Below are positions 26,245 to 35,469 of a DNA stretch of 64,000 bases, piece by piece. The notes beneath the pieces were generated by a model. It was not told the DNA's origin, ran no database searches, and saw only the letters and a program-made list of their open reading frames with translations. A program made the position numbers and the translations under genes. Source of the stretch: JABAAW01 sp965216605 (GTDB lineage Bacteria; Pseudomonadota; Alphaproteobacteria; JABAAW01); contig CBDCGG010000002.1 of the NCBI GenBank assembly GCA_965216605.1, forward strand, positions 558,001 to 622,000, in the 5' to 3' direction. Numbering within the stretch: the stretch's first letter is position 1; each line of letters begins with the position of its first letter.

Positions 26245-27291
26245 ATGACAGAATCCTCAATAACAGAAGAAATCTCCTGCCAGGCTCTGGTTATCGGCGC
26301 AGGACCTGTGGGTCTTTTCGCCGTCTTCGAGTTGGGACTGCTCGATATCGATTGCTGCCTCGTCGATATTCTGCTCCGCCCTGGCGGACAATGCGTCGAG
26401 CTCTACCCCGAAAAGCCCATCTACGACATTCCCGCCCTACCCGTCGTCACGGGACGCGAGCTCGCCGATCGCCTGATGTTACAAATTGCTCCGTTCAAAC
26501 CCGTCTTCCACCTCGGCGAGACGCTCACAAGCCTTGAGGGATCAGCAGAAAAGGGCTTTCGCGCACAAAGCAGCTCCGGCAAAATCTTCCGTAGCGCCGT
26601 TGTCGTCATCGCTTCGGGGGGGGGAGAGTTTGTCGCTAAAAAACCTCCCATCCCCAACTTGCACGAATACGAAAACCGCTCTGTCTTCTACGCTGTGAAA
26701 GAAAAAAACTTCTTCAAAACTAAATCTGTCGTCATCGCAGGAGGAGGCGATTCCGCACTCGACTGGACGTTCGAACTCTGTAAGATCGCGCGGAAAACAA
26801 CCCTCCTCCACCGCCGCGACGAGTTCCGCGCAGCACCTGCCTCGGTGAACAAACTCATGACGCTCAAAAAGCAGGGAAAAGTCGACCTCGTCATCGCAAC
26901 ATTAGATGGCATCGAGGGTGCTGACGGAAATATCCAGCGCATACGCTTACACGACAAGGAGGGAAATAAAAGCACGCTTGAAGATGTCGATGCTTTTCTT
27001 CCTTTCTTCGGGTTGACCATGCGCCCAGGGCCGATCGCAGAGTTCGGCTTGACGATGACTGAGGGCGGAATCGAAGTCGACACGCAGGCGTTTGAAACTT
27101 CGCGTAGCGGTGTTTTCGCCGTTGGCGACATTTCTCACTACGCGGGAAAGTTGAAACTGATCTTGTCGGGATTTCATGAAACAGCTTTGATGGCGCACAG
27201 AGCGCATCATTATGTTTATCCTGAGCGCAGGTTGCGCTTTCAACACACGACTTCCAGCTCGAGCTTGCGGAAGAAATTAACTGCTACTTGA
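26245..27291 (+). CDS. Ferredoxin/flavodoxin--NADP reductase, thioredoxin-reductase-like (FNR2 type)
   Basis: 348 residues from ATG 26245 (an in-frame TTG at 26239 is less likely). FAD motif VIGAGPVGLFAVFELGLL, PGGQCVELYPEKPIYDIPA (which replaces the CxxC segment of thioredoxin reductase), NADP motif VIAGGGDSALDWTFELC and C-terminal VFAVGDISHYAGKLKLILSG. No redox-active CxxC is present, which separates it from TrxB and points to EC 1.18.1.2. It passes electrons between NADPH and ferredoxin or flavodoxin. Confidence 0.9.
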   Translation: MTESSITEEISCQALVIGAGPVGLFAVFELGLLDIDCCLVDILLRPGGQCVELYPEKPIYDIPALPVVTGRELADRLMLQIAPFKPVFHLGETLTSLEGSAEKGFRAQSSSGKIFRSAVVVIASGGGEFVAKKPPIPNLHEYENRSVFYAVKEKNFFKTKSVVIAGGGDSALDWTFELCKIARKTTLLHRRDEFRAAPASVNKLMTLKKQGKVDLVIATLDGIEGADGNIQRIRLHDKEGNKSTLEDVDAFLPFFGLTMRPGPIAEFGLTMTEGGIEVDTQAFETSRSGVFAVGDISHYAGKLKLILSGFHETALMAHRAHHYVYPERRLRFQHTTSSSSLRKKLTAT

Positions 27292-27322
27292 CGATAAGCA
27301 AAGTTTTTTATGCGATAAACGC

Positions 27323-27351
27323 TTGACACGCTTGCCCTTGTGCTTTAGATA
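27323..27351 (+). promoter_or_regulatory. Sigma70-type promoter of rho
   Basis: TTGACA at 27323-27328 and TAGATA at 27346-27351, with a 17-bp spacer. This would leave a leader of about 180 nt before the rho start at 27541, long enough for the autoregulation by attenuation known for rho in other bacteria. Confidence 0.65.
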
Positions 27352-27540
27352 TAACCTTGCCGTGCGCGAAGGAAACTGCGCACGATGAACCTCTCTCATA
27401 CACGTTTCATTTTCGAGTTGTCCTCAAAGCCCTCAAGCAATGCTTGTCGGTGTCTGCAAAAAGAGCGCTTTCAAAGAAGCGTGCCTTCGAGAGAAGCCTT
27501 GTTTCCTAAAAACTACACCTAAAAAAGAGGAGCACACACC

Positions 27541-28797
<1,257 letters not shown>

Positions 28798-28802
28798 GCT
28801 AC

Positions 28803-29849
28803 TTATTGTTGGAGTGCTTTGTCCACTCCTGCTTTATCGAACGAGTGCATCCCTGTGTGACAGGCGAGGGCGGCTCGCACGACGAGGATAGCGAGGGCGG
28901 CGCCTGAGGCTTCGCCCAGTCGCATATCCAGTTGTAGCAGGGGGCTGCCACAACCCAGCTTTTTGTGGAGGGGGGTTGCGCCTTGTTGTTCAGGCAGGTG
29001 TGCCAGCAGACAATTTTCTAGAGCTTGTGGGTTCAACGCTTGAGCTATAGCGGCGGCGGCGCAGCAGGGGTAGCCGTCCAGCAGAACAGGAATACGCGCG
29101 GCGCGGGCTTGGAGAAGAAAGCCTACGATAGCGGCGAGCTCGAAGCCGCCGAGTTCGCAAAGCACACACCAGGCGTATTCGGCGGGTGATTGTTCGCCAG
29201 AATTGTTCTGCTTGTTGTTTTGCTTGAAGCGCGAGACGGATTTCTCGACGACTTGTCTTTTGTGGAGGAGGATTTTGTCATCGACGCTTGTTCCTGAGCT
29301 TGTCCATTCTTGCGCTGTTTCTTTGTAGAGTGCTGTGAGGATAGCGGCGGCGGCGGTTGTGTTGCCGATTCCCATTTCTCCTACGGTGAGCAGGTTGCAG
29401 GGTTGGACAGCATTGATTCCTTGTTGGAGTGCTTTGGTGCATATTTCTTGTGACATGGCGGGTTGCTGGAGGAAGTTTTGGGTTGTGGAGGAGAATTCTA
29501 TCGGGTGTATGGAGAGGGAAGATTGTGCGAGCGAGCAGAGCTGATTGATGGCGGCACCTTTATTATGAAAGTTTTCGACCATTTGTTCGGTGACGGAGGC
29601 GGGGTAGGCGGAGATGTTTTCTTGGCAGATGCCGTGTTTTCCTGCGAAGACATGGGTATGGACGATGTCGAGTTTTGGCGGGGTTTGTTCTTGCCAGATA
29701 GCGAGGTGTTCGGTGATTTGCTCTAGTTTTCCTAGTGATTGTGGGGGTTTTGTGAGGGATTGCTCAAGGGCGTGCGTTTGCGCGCGGGCGCGGGTTGCGG
29801 CGGGGGTTAGGGGCGGGGGGTGGGGAGAGAGGAGGGGATGAACGAGCAT
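28803..29849 (-). CDS. cobT: Nicotinate-nucleotide--dimethylbenzimidazole phosphoribosyltransferase
   Basis: 348 residues from ATG 29849. KPPQSLGKLEQITEHLA, the phosphate-binding VGEMGIGNTTAAAAIL, CELGGFELAAIVGFLLQA and HLPEQQGATPLHKKLG...GSPLLQLDMRLGEASGAALA identify CobT, which activates the lower-ligand base of cobalamin. The first 25 residues are proline-rich and very C-rich in coding sequence (G-rich on the + strand around 29770-29840). Divergent from cobS across repeat C. Converges with rho, five bases apart. Confidence 0.93.
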   Translation of the reverse strand: MLVHPLLSPHPPPLTPAATRARAQTHALEQSLTKPPQSLGKLEQITEHLAIWQEQTPPKLDIVHTHVFAGKHGICQENISAYPASVTEQMVENFHNKGAAINQLCSLAQSSLSIHPIEFSSTTQNFLQQPAMSQEICTKALQQGINAVQPCNLLTVGEMGIGNTTAAAAILTALYKETAQEWTSSGTSVDDKILLHKRQVVEKSVSRFKQNNKQNNSGEQSPAEYAWCVLCELGGFELAAIVGFLLQARAARIPVLLDGYPCCAAAAIAQALNPQALENCLLAHLPEQQGATPLHKKLGCGSPLLQLDMRLGEASGAALAILVVRAALACHTGMHSFDKAGVDKALQQ

Positions 29850-29878
29850 GGGAGAGTGCGAACTTGGAGGGGATGGCA

Positions 29879-30158
29879 GATAGTACACAAAAAACGAGAT
29901 TCGTGTATGTGACGAAAGTAGCTTGCCGTGTCACGAGTCATCTTGCGCGAGGCAAAGCCTCGCGCTTTGGAATAAGAGGCTACGCATCTCGCGCTCCGCG
30001 CGAAATGCGTAGAAAGCGCTTACGCGCTCGCTGACGCGGGGTCTTTTGCGGGGAGACTTCGTCCCCCCCTACCCCCCATGCGCAAAACTCCCTTCGCCTT
30101 ACGGCTCGCTCGTCTTGCGTTTCCATCGATACTCAAGTCCCGTTTTTTGTGTACTATC
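29879..30158 (+). repeat. Modular hairpin repeat, copy C, bounded by a 21-bp inverted repeat
   Basis: Fills the spacer between divergent cobT and cobS. Order: GTAGCTTGCCGTGTCACGAG, hairpin 1 (GCGCGAGGC aaa GCCTCGCGC, 29945-29965), linker GAATAAGAGGCTACG, hairpin 2 (CTACGCAT/ATGCGTAG, 29980-29987 with 30005-30012, nested TCGCGC/GCGCGA), hairpin 3 (AGCGC ttac GCGCT), linker GCTGACGCGGGGTCTTT, hairpin 4 (GGGGAGAC ttc GTCCCC). The outer ends 29879-29899 and 30138-30158 are inverted copies with one mismatch, each about 30 bp upstream of a cob start codon. Confidence 0.85.
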
Positions 30159-30188
30159 CGTTATCTGTCCTCGTCTCCCACTCCTCTC

Positions 30189-30929
30189 ATGCTCTCCGCC
30201 CTTCGCTTCCTCACCATCCTCCCCCTCCCCCTGCACCGCCCGCAAAAAAACCACGCCCGATGGCTCACCCATCACGGCTGGCAAGCAACCCTCGTAGGAC
30301 TCCTCATCGGCGCAATCTCCGCCATACCCGTCCTCATAACATCGACAATCCTACCCCCCCTCCTCCTCGCCATCCTCGCCGTCGTCGGCAGCATCATCCT
30401 CAGCGGAGCACTCCACGAAGACGGACTAGCCGATACCGCCGATAGCCTAGGAACAACAAAAGAAAAACGACTGCACACCATGCACGATCCACATTGCGGA
30501 TCCTTCGCCGTCATCGCCCTGATTCTCTCCCTCGCAATCCGAACAACCGCACTCGCCTTCCTGTTTAAAACAGGAAACCTCGTCATACCCCTCCTCCTCA
30601 TACACGCCGCCGCACGCAGTGCCTTCCCCCTCTGGTGTCGTTTGTTAAGTTCTCACCCGCAAACAAGCCTCGCTCGGCTGCTCGGCAACACAACCCCCAA
30701 CGCCTTCTCTGTCCTCTCCCCGCTCCTCGTCACCGCCATCCTCGCCTTCGCCTTTCTCTCCCCTGCCCATGCAACAATCTTCCTTGCTACATTCACAACC
30801 TGCTCGCTACTGCTGCTGCCTCTCTTCAAACGACTTTTCAAACGCCTTAACGGAGACCTCTGCGGCTTCGGAGAGCAAATCCTCGAATGCCTTCTTCTTC
30901 TCTGCCTCTGCAGCCTGCGAAGCATTTAG
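30189..30929 (+). CDS. cobS: Adenosylcobinamide-GDP ribazoletransferase (cobalamin synthase)
   Basis: 246 residues from ATG 30189 (MLSALRFLTILPLPL). Six or so membrane helices, and the family motif GALHEDGLADTADSLG followed by KRLHTMHDPHCGSF. It joins adenosylcobinamide-GDP to alpha-ribazole, the last step of cobalamin assembly, and uses the product of CobT encoded across repeat C. Only these two cob genes are in the window; whether the cell makes or salvages B12 cannot be told. Coding sequence is strikingly C/A-rich on the + strand. Confidence 0.93.
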   Translation: MLSALRFLTILPLPLHRPQKNHARWLTHHGWQATLVGLLIGAISAIPVLITSTILPPLLLAILAVVGSIILSGALHEDGLADTADSLGTTKEKRLHTMHDPHCGSFAVIALILSLAIRTTALAFLFKTGNLVIPLLLIHAAARSAFPLWCRLLSSHPQTSLARLLGNTTPNAFSVLSPLLVTAILAFAFLSPAHATIFLATFTTCSLLLLPLFKRLFKRLNGDLCGFGEQILECLLLLCLCSLRSI

Positions 30930-30946
30930 AATAGCCTCGCCTCCAG

Positions 30947-30987
30947 GATAATTTATATCTGCGATAATTTGTATCTGCGATAAAATG
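30947..30987. repeat. 16-bp tandem repeat upstream of tRNA-Pro
   Basis: GATAATTTATATCTGC (30947-30962) and GATAATTTGTATCTGC (30963-30978), then a partial third copy GATAAAATG. The array is AT-rich and directly precedes the tRNA, so it probably supplies its promoter; the third copy offers a TAAAAT-like -10. Confidence 0.85.
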
Positions 30988-30995
30988 TGTTTTTG

Positions 30996-31069
30996 CGGGA
31001 CGTAGCTCAGTCTGGTAGAGTGCCTGCTTTGGGAGCAGGATGCCGCAGGTTCGAATCCTGCCGTCCCGA
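30996..31069 (+). tRNA. tRNA-Pro (anticodon TGG)
   Basis: Acceptor stem CGGGACG (30996-31002) pairs with CGTCCCG (31062-31068), discriminator A. D arm TAGCTCAGTCTGGTAGAG, anticodon stem CCTGC/GCAGG with loop TTTGGGA (anticodon TGG), T arm GCAGGTTCGAATCCTGC. CCA is not encoded. Confidence 0.96.
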
Positions 31070-31106
31070 AAAATCTCGAAACACATCAAAAACGCGGAGA
31101 AAAACT

Positions 31107-31448
31107 ATGAGCAAGCGTTATGTCCATATTTCTCGTCTATCGAAGCCCGCCACGCAATCGGGACGCGCTTTGACAGACCAATGGCTCGCCATCTTTCCGA
31201 GGACGGAGGGTCCTGTTGCCGCTAAGGACGCTTGGCACGCTCTGCCCGATGCTGTCATGGGGTGGCAGGGCGGAGGAGAGACGAGGGAGCAGGTACAGCT
31301 TGTTTTCCCTAGTCGGACGGCGGCGGAAGCTTGGGCGGAGGCTCAGGGTTATACGCCTATCGTGCAGCCTGAGCAGAGGCGACGTGTTCGCCCTAAGTCT
31401 TATGCTGCTAATTTTGCGCATGACCGACCGACGCCTTGGACGCATTGA
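31107..31448 (+). CDS. Complex I accessory subunit, NDUFS4 (ETC complex I 18 kDa) family
   Basis: 113 residues from ATG 31107. The domain is recognisable from LTDQWLAIFPRTEGPVAAKD, DAVMGWQGGGETREQVQLVF and SRTAAEAWAEAQGYTPIVQ, as in mitochondrial NDUFS4 and its alphaproteobacterial counterparts, an accessory subunit near the FMN/Fe-S arm of NADH:ubiquinone oxidoreductase. It sits between tRNA-Pro and tRNA-Arg. Ends in the usual basic motif RRRVRPKSYAANFAHDRPTP. Confidence 0.9.
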   Translation: MSKRYVHISRLSKPATQSGRALTDQWLAIFPRTEGPVAAKDAWHALPDAVMGWQGGGETREQVQLVFPSRTAAEAWAEAQGYTPIVQPEQRRRVRPKSYAANFAHDRPTPWTH

Positions 31449-31483
31449 GAATTCCTTCGACTTATTGAGCGAGTAATTAACGA

Positions 31484-31556
31484 GCGTTCGTAGCTCAATG
31501 GATAGAGCAACTGCCTTCTAAGCAGTAGGTTGCAGGTTCGAATCCTGCCGAACGCG
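31484..31556 (+). tRNA. tRNA-Arg (anticodon TCT)
   Basis: Acceptor GCGTTCG (31484-31490) pairs with CGAACGC (31549-31555), discriminator G. Anticodon stem ACTGC/GCAGT with loop CTTCTAA, anticodon TCT, T arm GCAGGTTCGAATCCTGC. Confidence 0.96.
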
Positions 31557-31637
31557 TTGAGGAGTTGAGTTAAAGTGTTGCATGAGGTTGGCTTCTTGTA
31601 TTGACGGCAAAACAAAACCTCCTGTCACAGGAACTGC

Positions 31638-31825
31638 CATACCGCGTTGCGAGTCAGCTCGGGGATAAATTCCCCACACACCCCCCCGCGTGCTACGCAC
31701 GCGATGTTTACTCGTCAAAACGCGTGCCATTAAAAAGCACAAGCGCGAACAGAGGCAAACACGCCCAACCCATATCGCGCAAGCGCGCGTTCGTTTTGCA
31801 TCCGTAAAAATTATCCACACTACCC
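31638..31825 (+). repeat. Modular hairpin repeat, copy D (internally deleted)
   Basis: Spacer between tRNA-Arg and mnmG. ATACCGCGTTGCGAGTCAGC is joined directly to GGGGATAAATTCCCC (an AT-loop hairpin also present in A, F and G), then hairpin 5 (CGCGTGC tac GCACGCG), ATGTTTACTCG, the block GTGCCATTAAAAAGCAC, hairpin GCGC aa GCGC, and the 3' module TTTTGCATCCGTAAAAATTA. The end contains a perfect DnaA-box match TTATCCACA at 31811-31819. Hairpins 1-3 are missing. Confidence 0.8.
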
Positions 31826-31895
31826 GCACATTCTCCATCGGCGCGACAACGCCTTTTTGTTACTGCGAGCTCGCCCCCTCGTCTAAACTATCCCC

Positions 31896-33866
31896 ATGTC
31901 CTCTCCCCACTCCGCCATAGCCTTCGAAGTCGTCGTCATCGGCGGCGGTCACGCCGGCTCCGAAGCCGCCGCCGCCGCCGCGCGCTCAGGCGCAAAAACC
32001 CTGCTCCTTACCCTCGACCCCGACAAAATCGGCGTCATGTCCTGCAATCCCGCCATCGGAGGACTCGGGAAAGGACACCTGGTACGCGAAATAGATGCCC
32101 TCGACGGAATCATGGCACAAGCCATCGACCAAGCAGGTATCCAATTCCGCATGCTCAACAAAAGCCGCGGACCCGCCGTACAAGGACCAAGAGCGCAAGC
32201 CGACCGAACCCTCTATCGCCAAGCCATTCAACAACAACTCGAAAAGCAGCCCAATCTCACCATCCGCAAAGGTGAGGTAGCAAAACTTCTCATCAAAAAA
32301 AACTCTACACAAGAACAAATTCAAGGTATCGCAACGCTCAAAGGAGAAAAAATCTCCTGCAAAAGCGTCGTCCTCACAACAGGAACCTTCCTCAACGGCA
32401 TCATCCACATCGGAACAAAATCCTTTCCCGCAGGACGCATCGGCGAAAAACCCTCCAACCACCTCGCGCAATTCCTGAAAGAACGAAACTTTCCGCTCGC
32501 CAGACTGAAAACAGGAACACCCCCACGCCTGCTGAAATCCTCCATCGATTTCTCTCGCCTCGAAGAACAACACGCCGACGAAAACCCCGTCCCCTTCTCC
32601 TTCCAGACCGAACGCATCACCCTCCCCCAAGTGCCCTGCCATATCGCCTGGACAAACGCACGCACGCACGCCATCGTCTTCGAACACCACAAAAGCTCGC
32701 CAATCTTCTGCGGCAACATCACCTCGCGCGGTCCCCGCTACTGCCCCTCGATCGAAGACAAAATCTTCCGCTTCAAAGACAAAAGTCGCCATCAAATATT
32801 CCTAGAACCCGAAGGAATCGGAGCAAGAATCGAAGACGGAATCGATGACGACCTGATCTATCCCAACGGCATCTCTACCGCCCTGCCTGAGAACATACAG
32901 CAACAATTCGTCCAAAGCGTCGAAGGGCTGGAGAAGGCAAAAATCGTTAAAGCGGGCTACGCTGTCGAATACGACTATGTCGATCCGCGCTCGCTCCTGC
33001 CCTCGCTAGAAACGCGCTGCGTGCACGGGTTGTTCCTAGCAGGACAAATCAACGGCACAACCGGCTACGAAGAAGCCGCCGCGCAAGGCGTTGTCGCCGG
33101 CATCAACGCTGCTAAAAACAGCTTGTACCGAAACGCCTCGCCCTTCGTCCCACAACGAACCGAGAGCTATACGGGCGTGATGATCGACGATCTCACACGA
33201 CGCGGTGCCGCCGAGCCTTATCGCATGTTCACCTCGCGCGCCGAGTATCGCCTGTCGCTACGCGCCGACAATGCCGACGAACGCCTAACTCCCCTAGGGA
33301 TAGAACAAGGATGCGTCTCTGCCGTGCGCGCTGCAGCCTACGCCAAAAAAGCTCAAAGGCTTTCCGAATCGCGCGCGCTCGCGCACAGCCTGCGGGCTTC
33401 GCCTTCGGCGCTCCACGCGCAAGGCATCGAGGTGAGAAAGGATGGGGTGGAGCGTTCCGCCTTTACGCTGCTTGGACTGCAATCTGTCTCTTTGTCGCAG
33501 CTTCTCTCCTACTTTCCGCCCCTCGCCCGTTTGACGCAAGAGGACTTATCTCGACTTGCCGTCGAATCGCGCTACAAGGGTTATCTTGATCGCCAAGCGC
33601 GCGACAAGATTTTTTACGAAAAAGAACGCTCGATGCTGCTGCCCGCAAGCCTGCGCTACGAGAAGATCGACGGTTTATCGAATGAGCTTTCTGCCAAGCT
33701 CGAGGAACAACGTCCCGCCTCTTTGAACGAAGCAGCGAGCATCGAGGGAATGACACCTGCGGCTCTTTTCACCCTTTTGCGCTATGTCAAACGCCGTTCA
33801 ACACCCCCATCGAACTTCACAGCCGAACAGCATAGCCGACACCTTGTCTCTCTTGAATCCTCCTGA
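31896..33866 (+). CDS. mnmG: tRNA uridine 5-carboxymethylaminomethyl modification enzyme MnmG
   Basis: 656 residues. FAD motif VVVIGGGHAGSEAAAAAARS, SCNPAIGGLGKGHLVREIDALDG, GTFLNGIIHIG, the second signature AGQINGTTGYEEAAAQGVVAG and a C-terminal helical MnmE-binding domain. Partner of MnmE. The first 1.4 kb are C/A-rich on the + strand, then the composition switches to G/T-rich near 33.35 kb within the gene. The last 83 bp overlap the annotated start of rsmG. Confidence 0.97.
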   Translation: MSSPHSAIAFEVVVIGGGHAGSEAAAAAARSGAKTLLLTLDPDKIGVMSCNPAIGGLGKGHLVREIDALDGIMAQAIDQAGIQFRMLNKSRGPAVQGPRAQADRTLYRQAIQQQLEKQPNLTIRKGEVAKLLIKKNSTQEQIQGIATLKGEKISCKSVVLTTGTFLNGIIHIGTKSFPAGRIGEKPSNHLAQFLKERNFPLARLKTGTPPRLLKSSIDFSRLEEQHADENPVPFSFQTERITLPQVPCHIAWTNARTHAIVFEHHKSSPIFCGNITSRGPRYCPSIEDKIFRFKDKSRHQIFLEPEGIGARIEDGIDDDLIYPNGISTALPENIQQQFVQSVEGLEKAKIVKAGYAVEYDYVDPRSLLPSLETRCVHGLFLAGQINGTTGYEEAAAQGVVAGINAAKNSLYRNASPFVPQRTESYTGVMIDDLTRRGAAEPYRMFTSRAEYRLSLRADNADERLTPLGIEQGCVSAVRAAAYAKKAQRLSESRALAHSLRASPSALHAQGIEVRKDGVERSAFTLLGLQSVSLSQLLSYFPPLARLTQEDLSRLAVESRYKGYLDRQARDKIFYEKERSMLLPASLRYEKIDGLSNELSAKLEEQRPASLNEAASIEGMTPAALFTLLRYVKRRSTPPSNFTAEQHSRHLVSLESS

Positions 33867-34628
33867 CGAGGGCGACGCTTCCTACGACGCGGAGGATTTT
33901 TCTCGCTCTGTCGCAGACATCGTAGAGATCGATGCGGAAAAAAGGGCGAAACTTTGTCTGTATCGAGATTTGTTGTTGCGTTGGAACTCGCGGATGAATC
34001 TGGTATCTGCGGGCGATATGCATAGGTTTTGGTCTCGTCATTGTTGGGAGTCGGTTCAGCTGCTGCGTTTTCTTCCTTCTGAGGGTTGTTCTGTTTGCGA
34101 TCTTGGCAGCGGCGCGGGTTTTCCGGGGTTTGTTTTGGCGCTCTTGTCGGAGAAAAATCGTTTTACCTTGATAGAAAGTCGGCAAAAGAAGGCATCTTTC
34201 CTGCGCCATGTTTCACGTGAAACATGCACAAAGGTGGAGGTGGAGACAGAGCGAGTAGAAGACAAGCCGCGCACCGCCGACATCGTCGTCTCAAGAGCAT
34301 TCGCACACCTCGAAAAAACCCTGCAATACCTCAGCGAATGGACGATAGGAAAAGAAAACAGCGCCAAGCTAAATAAAACATCTCGCAAAATAATTTTTGC
34401 CGAGCCTTGTTGCTCAAAGGCAGCCGATGGCAACACGAGTTGACACAAGCACGACAATCTTGGACTATCCAAGCCTGCGTCGAAGATTTGCAGCAGAAAA
34501 ATGGGAAAAAAAACGAGCAAAAAAACGAAATTGCCTCTTCTCCAAAAAATCAGAGCGAAAGATCTTCCTGCGTCGTGCTTAAACTGAAAACATGGTCTCG
34601 TGACAGAACAGATTCCCCAACCCGCTGA
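33784..34628 (+). pseudogene. rsmG: 16S rRNA (guanine-527-N7)-methyltransferase, 1-bp frameshift near the C terminus
   Basis: The first frame (219 codons to 34443) has the RsmG fold: LCLYRDLLLRWNSRMNLVS, SAM motif VCDLGSGAGFPGFVLAL, LIESRQKKASFLRHVSRET, and VVSRAFAHLEKTL. It then ends SKAADGNTS, whereas another frame continues with the expected RsmG end, LLLKGSRWQHELTQARQSW...CVVLKLKTWSRD, to 34628. The switch lies near the T5 run at 34394-34398; one more T there would give KIIFCRALLLKG in one frame. Without correction the substrate-binding LKG segment is lost. The start is uncertain, because 33784 lies deep inside mnmG; a later start near residue 45 is possible. Confidence 0.8.
34209..34224. 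promoter_or_regulatory. parS: parS centromere site
   Basis: Perfect consensus TGTTTCACGTGAAACA, extended to a 20-bp palindrome CATGTTTCACGTGAAACATG (34207-34226). It lies inside rsmG, where it codes for HVSRET, 376 bp upstream of parA, as in many alphaproteobacteria. ParB nucleates here for chromosome segregation. Confidence 0.97.
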
Positions 34629-35469
34629 TTCTCCTCCTGCTCCCCCTACTCCTACTTCCCCTGGCGAGCAGCAAGAGGCTTGTCGCGTGCTGGCGTTGGC
34701 TAATCAAAAGGGAGGGGTCGGCAAAACGACAACGGCGATCAACCTGTCGACAGCCTTGGCGCTACAGGGTTGCTCGGTGTTGGTGATCGACTTGGATTCG
34801 CAAGGCAACGCAACAACGGGATTCGGCTTGTCGCTCGGAGAGCCTTCCCTCATCACCAGCTACGATCTGCTCTGCCGCACAGAAAAACTGGACGCTTGTC
34901 GCAAGGCGACGGCGATTCCAAGGCTGGAGATCGTGCCGTCCAGCCTCGATCTCGTCGGTGCAGAGGTGGAACTTGGGCAGCAGGAAGATCGCTTCACACG
35001 TTTGAAAAAGGCTTTGCAAGAGAGCAACGCTCACTTCGACTATGTTTTTATCGATTGCCCGCCGGCGCTGGGCTTCCTCACGCTTAATGCCTTGTGCGCC
35101 GCCGATGCGATTCTTGTGCCTTTGCAGTGCGAATTTTTTGCGCTGGAAGGTCTGAGCCATCTTCTGAAGACCATCGCGCGCGTGCGCACAAAACTGAATC
35201 CGCGCTTAACTATCGAGGGCGTCTTGCTGACGATGTTCGACAAACGCAATAATCTCTCCGAGATGATCGTCGAAGATGCACGCTCGCACCTAGGTGACAA
35301 AGTCTACAAAACCCTGATCCCGCGCAATGTACGCCTTTCAGAAGCACCCTCGCACGGCAAACCAGCGCATCTCTACGATCCGCAATGCGCAGGCAGTCTC
35401 GCTTACGAGAAGCTTGCGTTCGAAATTCTCAAGGCGAAAGCCATAACAACTCCCATGAAAACATCATGA
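34600..35469 (+). CDS. parA: Chromosome partitioning ATPase ParA
   Basis: 289 residues, GTG start at 34600. A proline-rich 25-residue extension precedes the fold. Deviant Walker A NQKGGVGKTTTAINLSTALA, VLVIDLDSQGNAT, FIDCPPALGFLTLNAL and the ParA-specific LIPRNVRLSEAPSHGKP are intact. It overlaps the out-of-frame end of rsmG and the start of parB (ATGA). Confidence 0.97.
   Translation: MTEQIPQPADSPPAPPTPTSPGEQQEACRVLALANQKGGVGKTTTAINLSTALALQGCSVLVIDLDSQGNATTGFGLSLGEPSLITSYDLLCRTEKLDACRKATAIPRLEIVPSSLDLVGAEVELGQQEDRFTRLKKALQESNAHFDYVFIDCPPALGFLTLNALCAADAILVPLQCEFFALEGLSHLLKTIARVRTKLNPRLTIEGVLLTMFDKRNNLSEMIVEDARSHLGDKVYKTLIPRNVRLSEAPSHGKPAHLYDPQCAGSLAYEKLAFEILKAKAITTPMKTS

Noticed and set aside
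29760..29840. G-quadruplex regulatory element in the cobT 5' region
   Set aside because: The G runs are the complement of proline codons in the CobT N terminus and fit the general G-rich bias left of repeat C.
29850..30188. Cobalamin riboswitch between cobT and cobS
   Set aside because: The spacer is fully explained by repeat C; I do not see the B12-box or the conserved cobalamin-aptamer core.
34385..34405. Programmed -1 ribosomal frameshift in rsmG
   Set aside because: The in-frame heptamer A-ATT-TTT does not allow good re-pairing in the -1 frame; a plain deletion is simpler.
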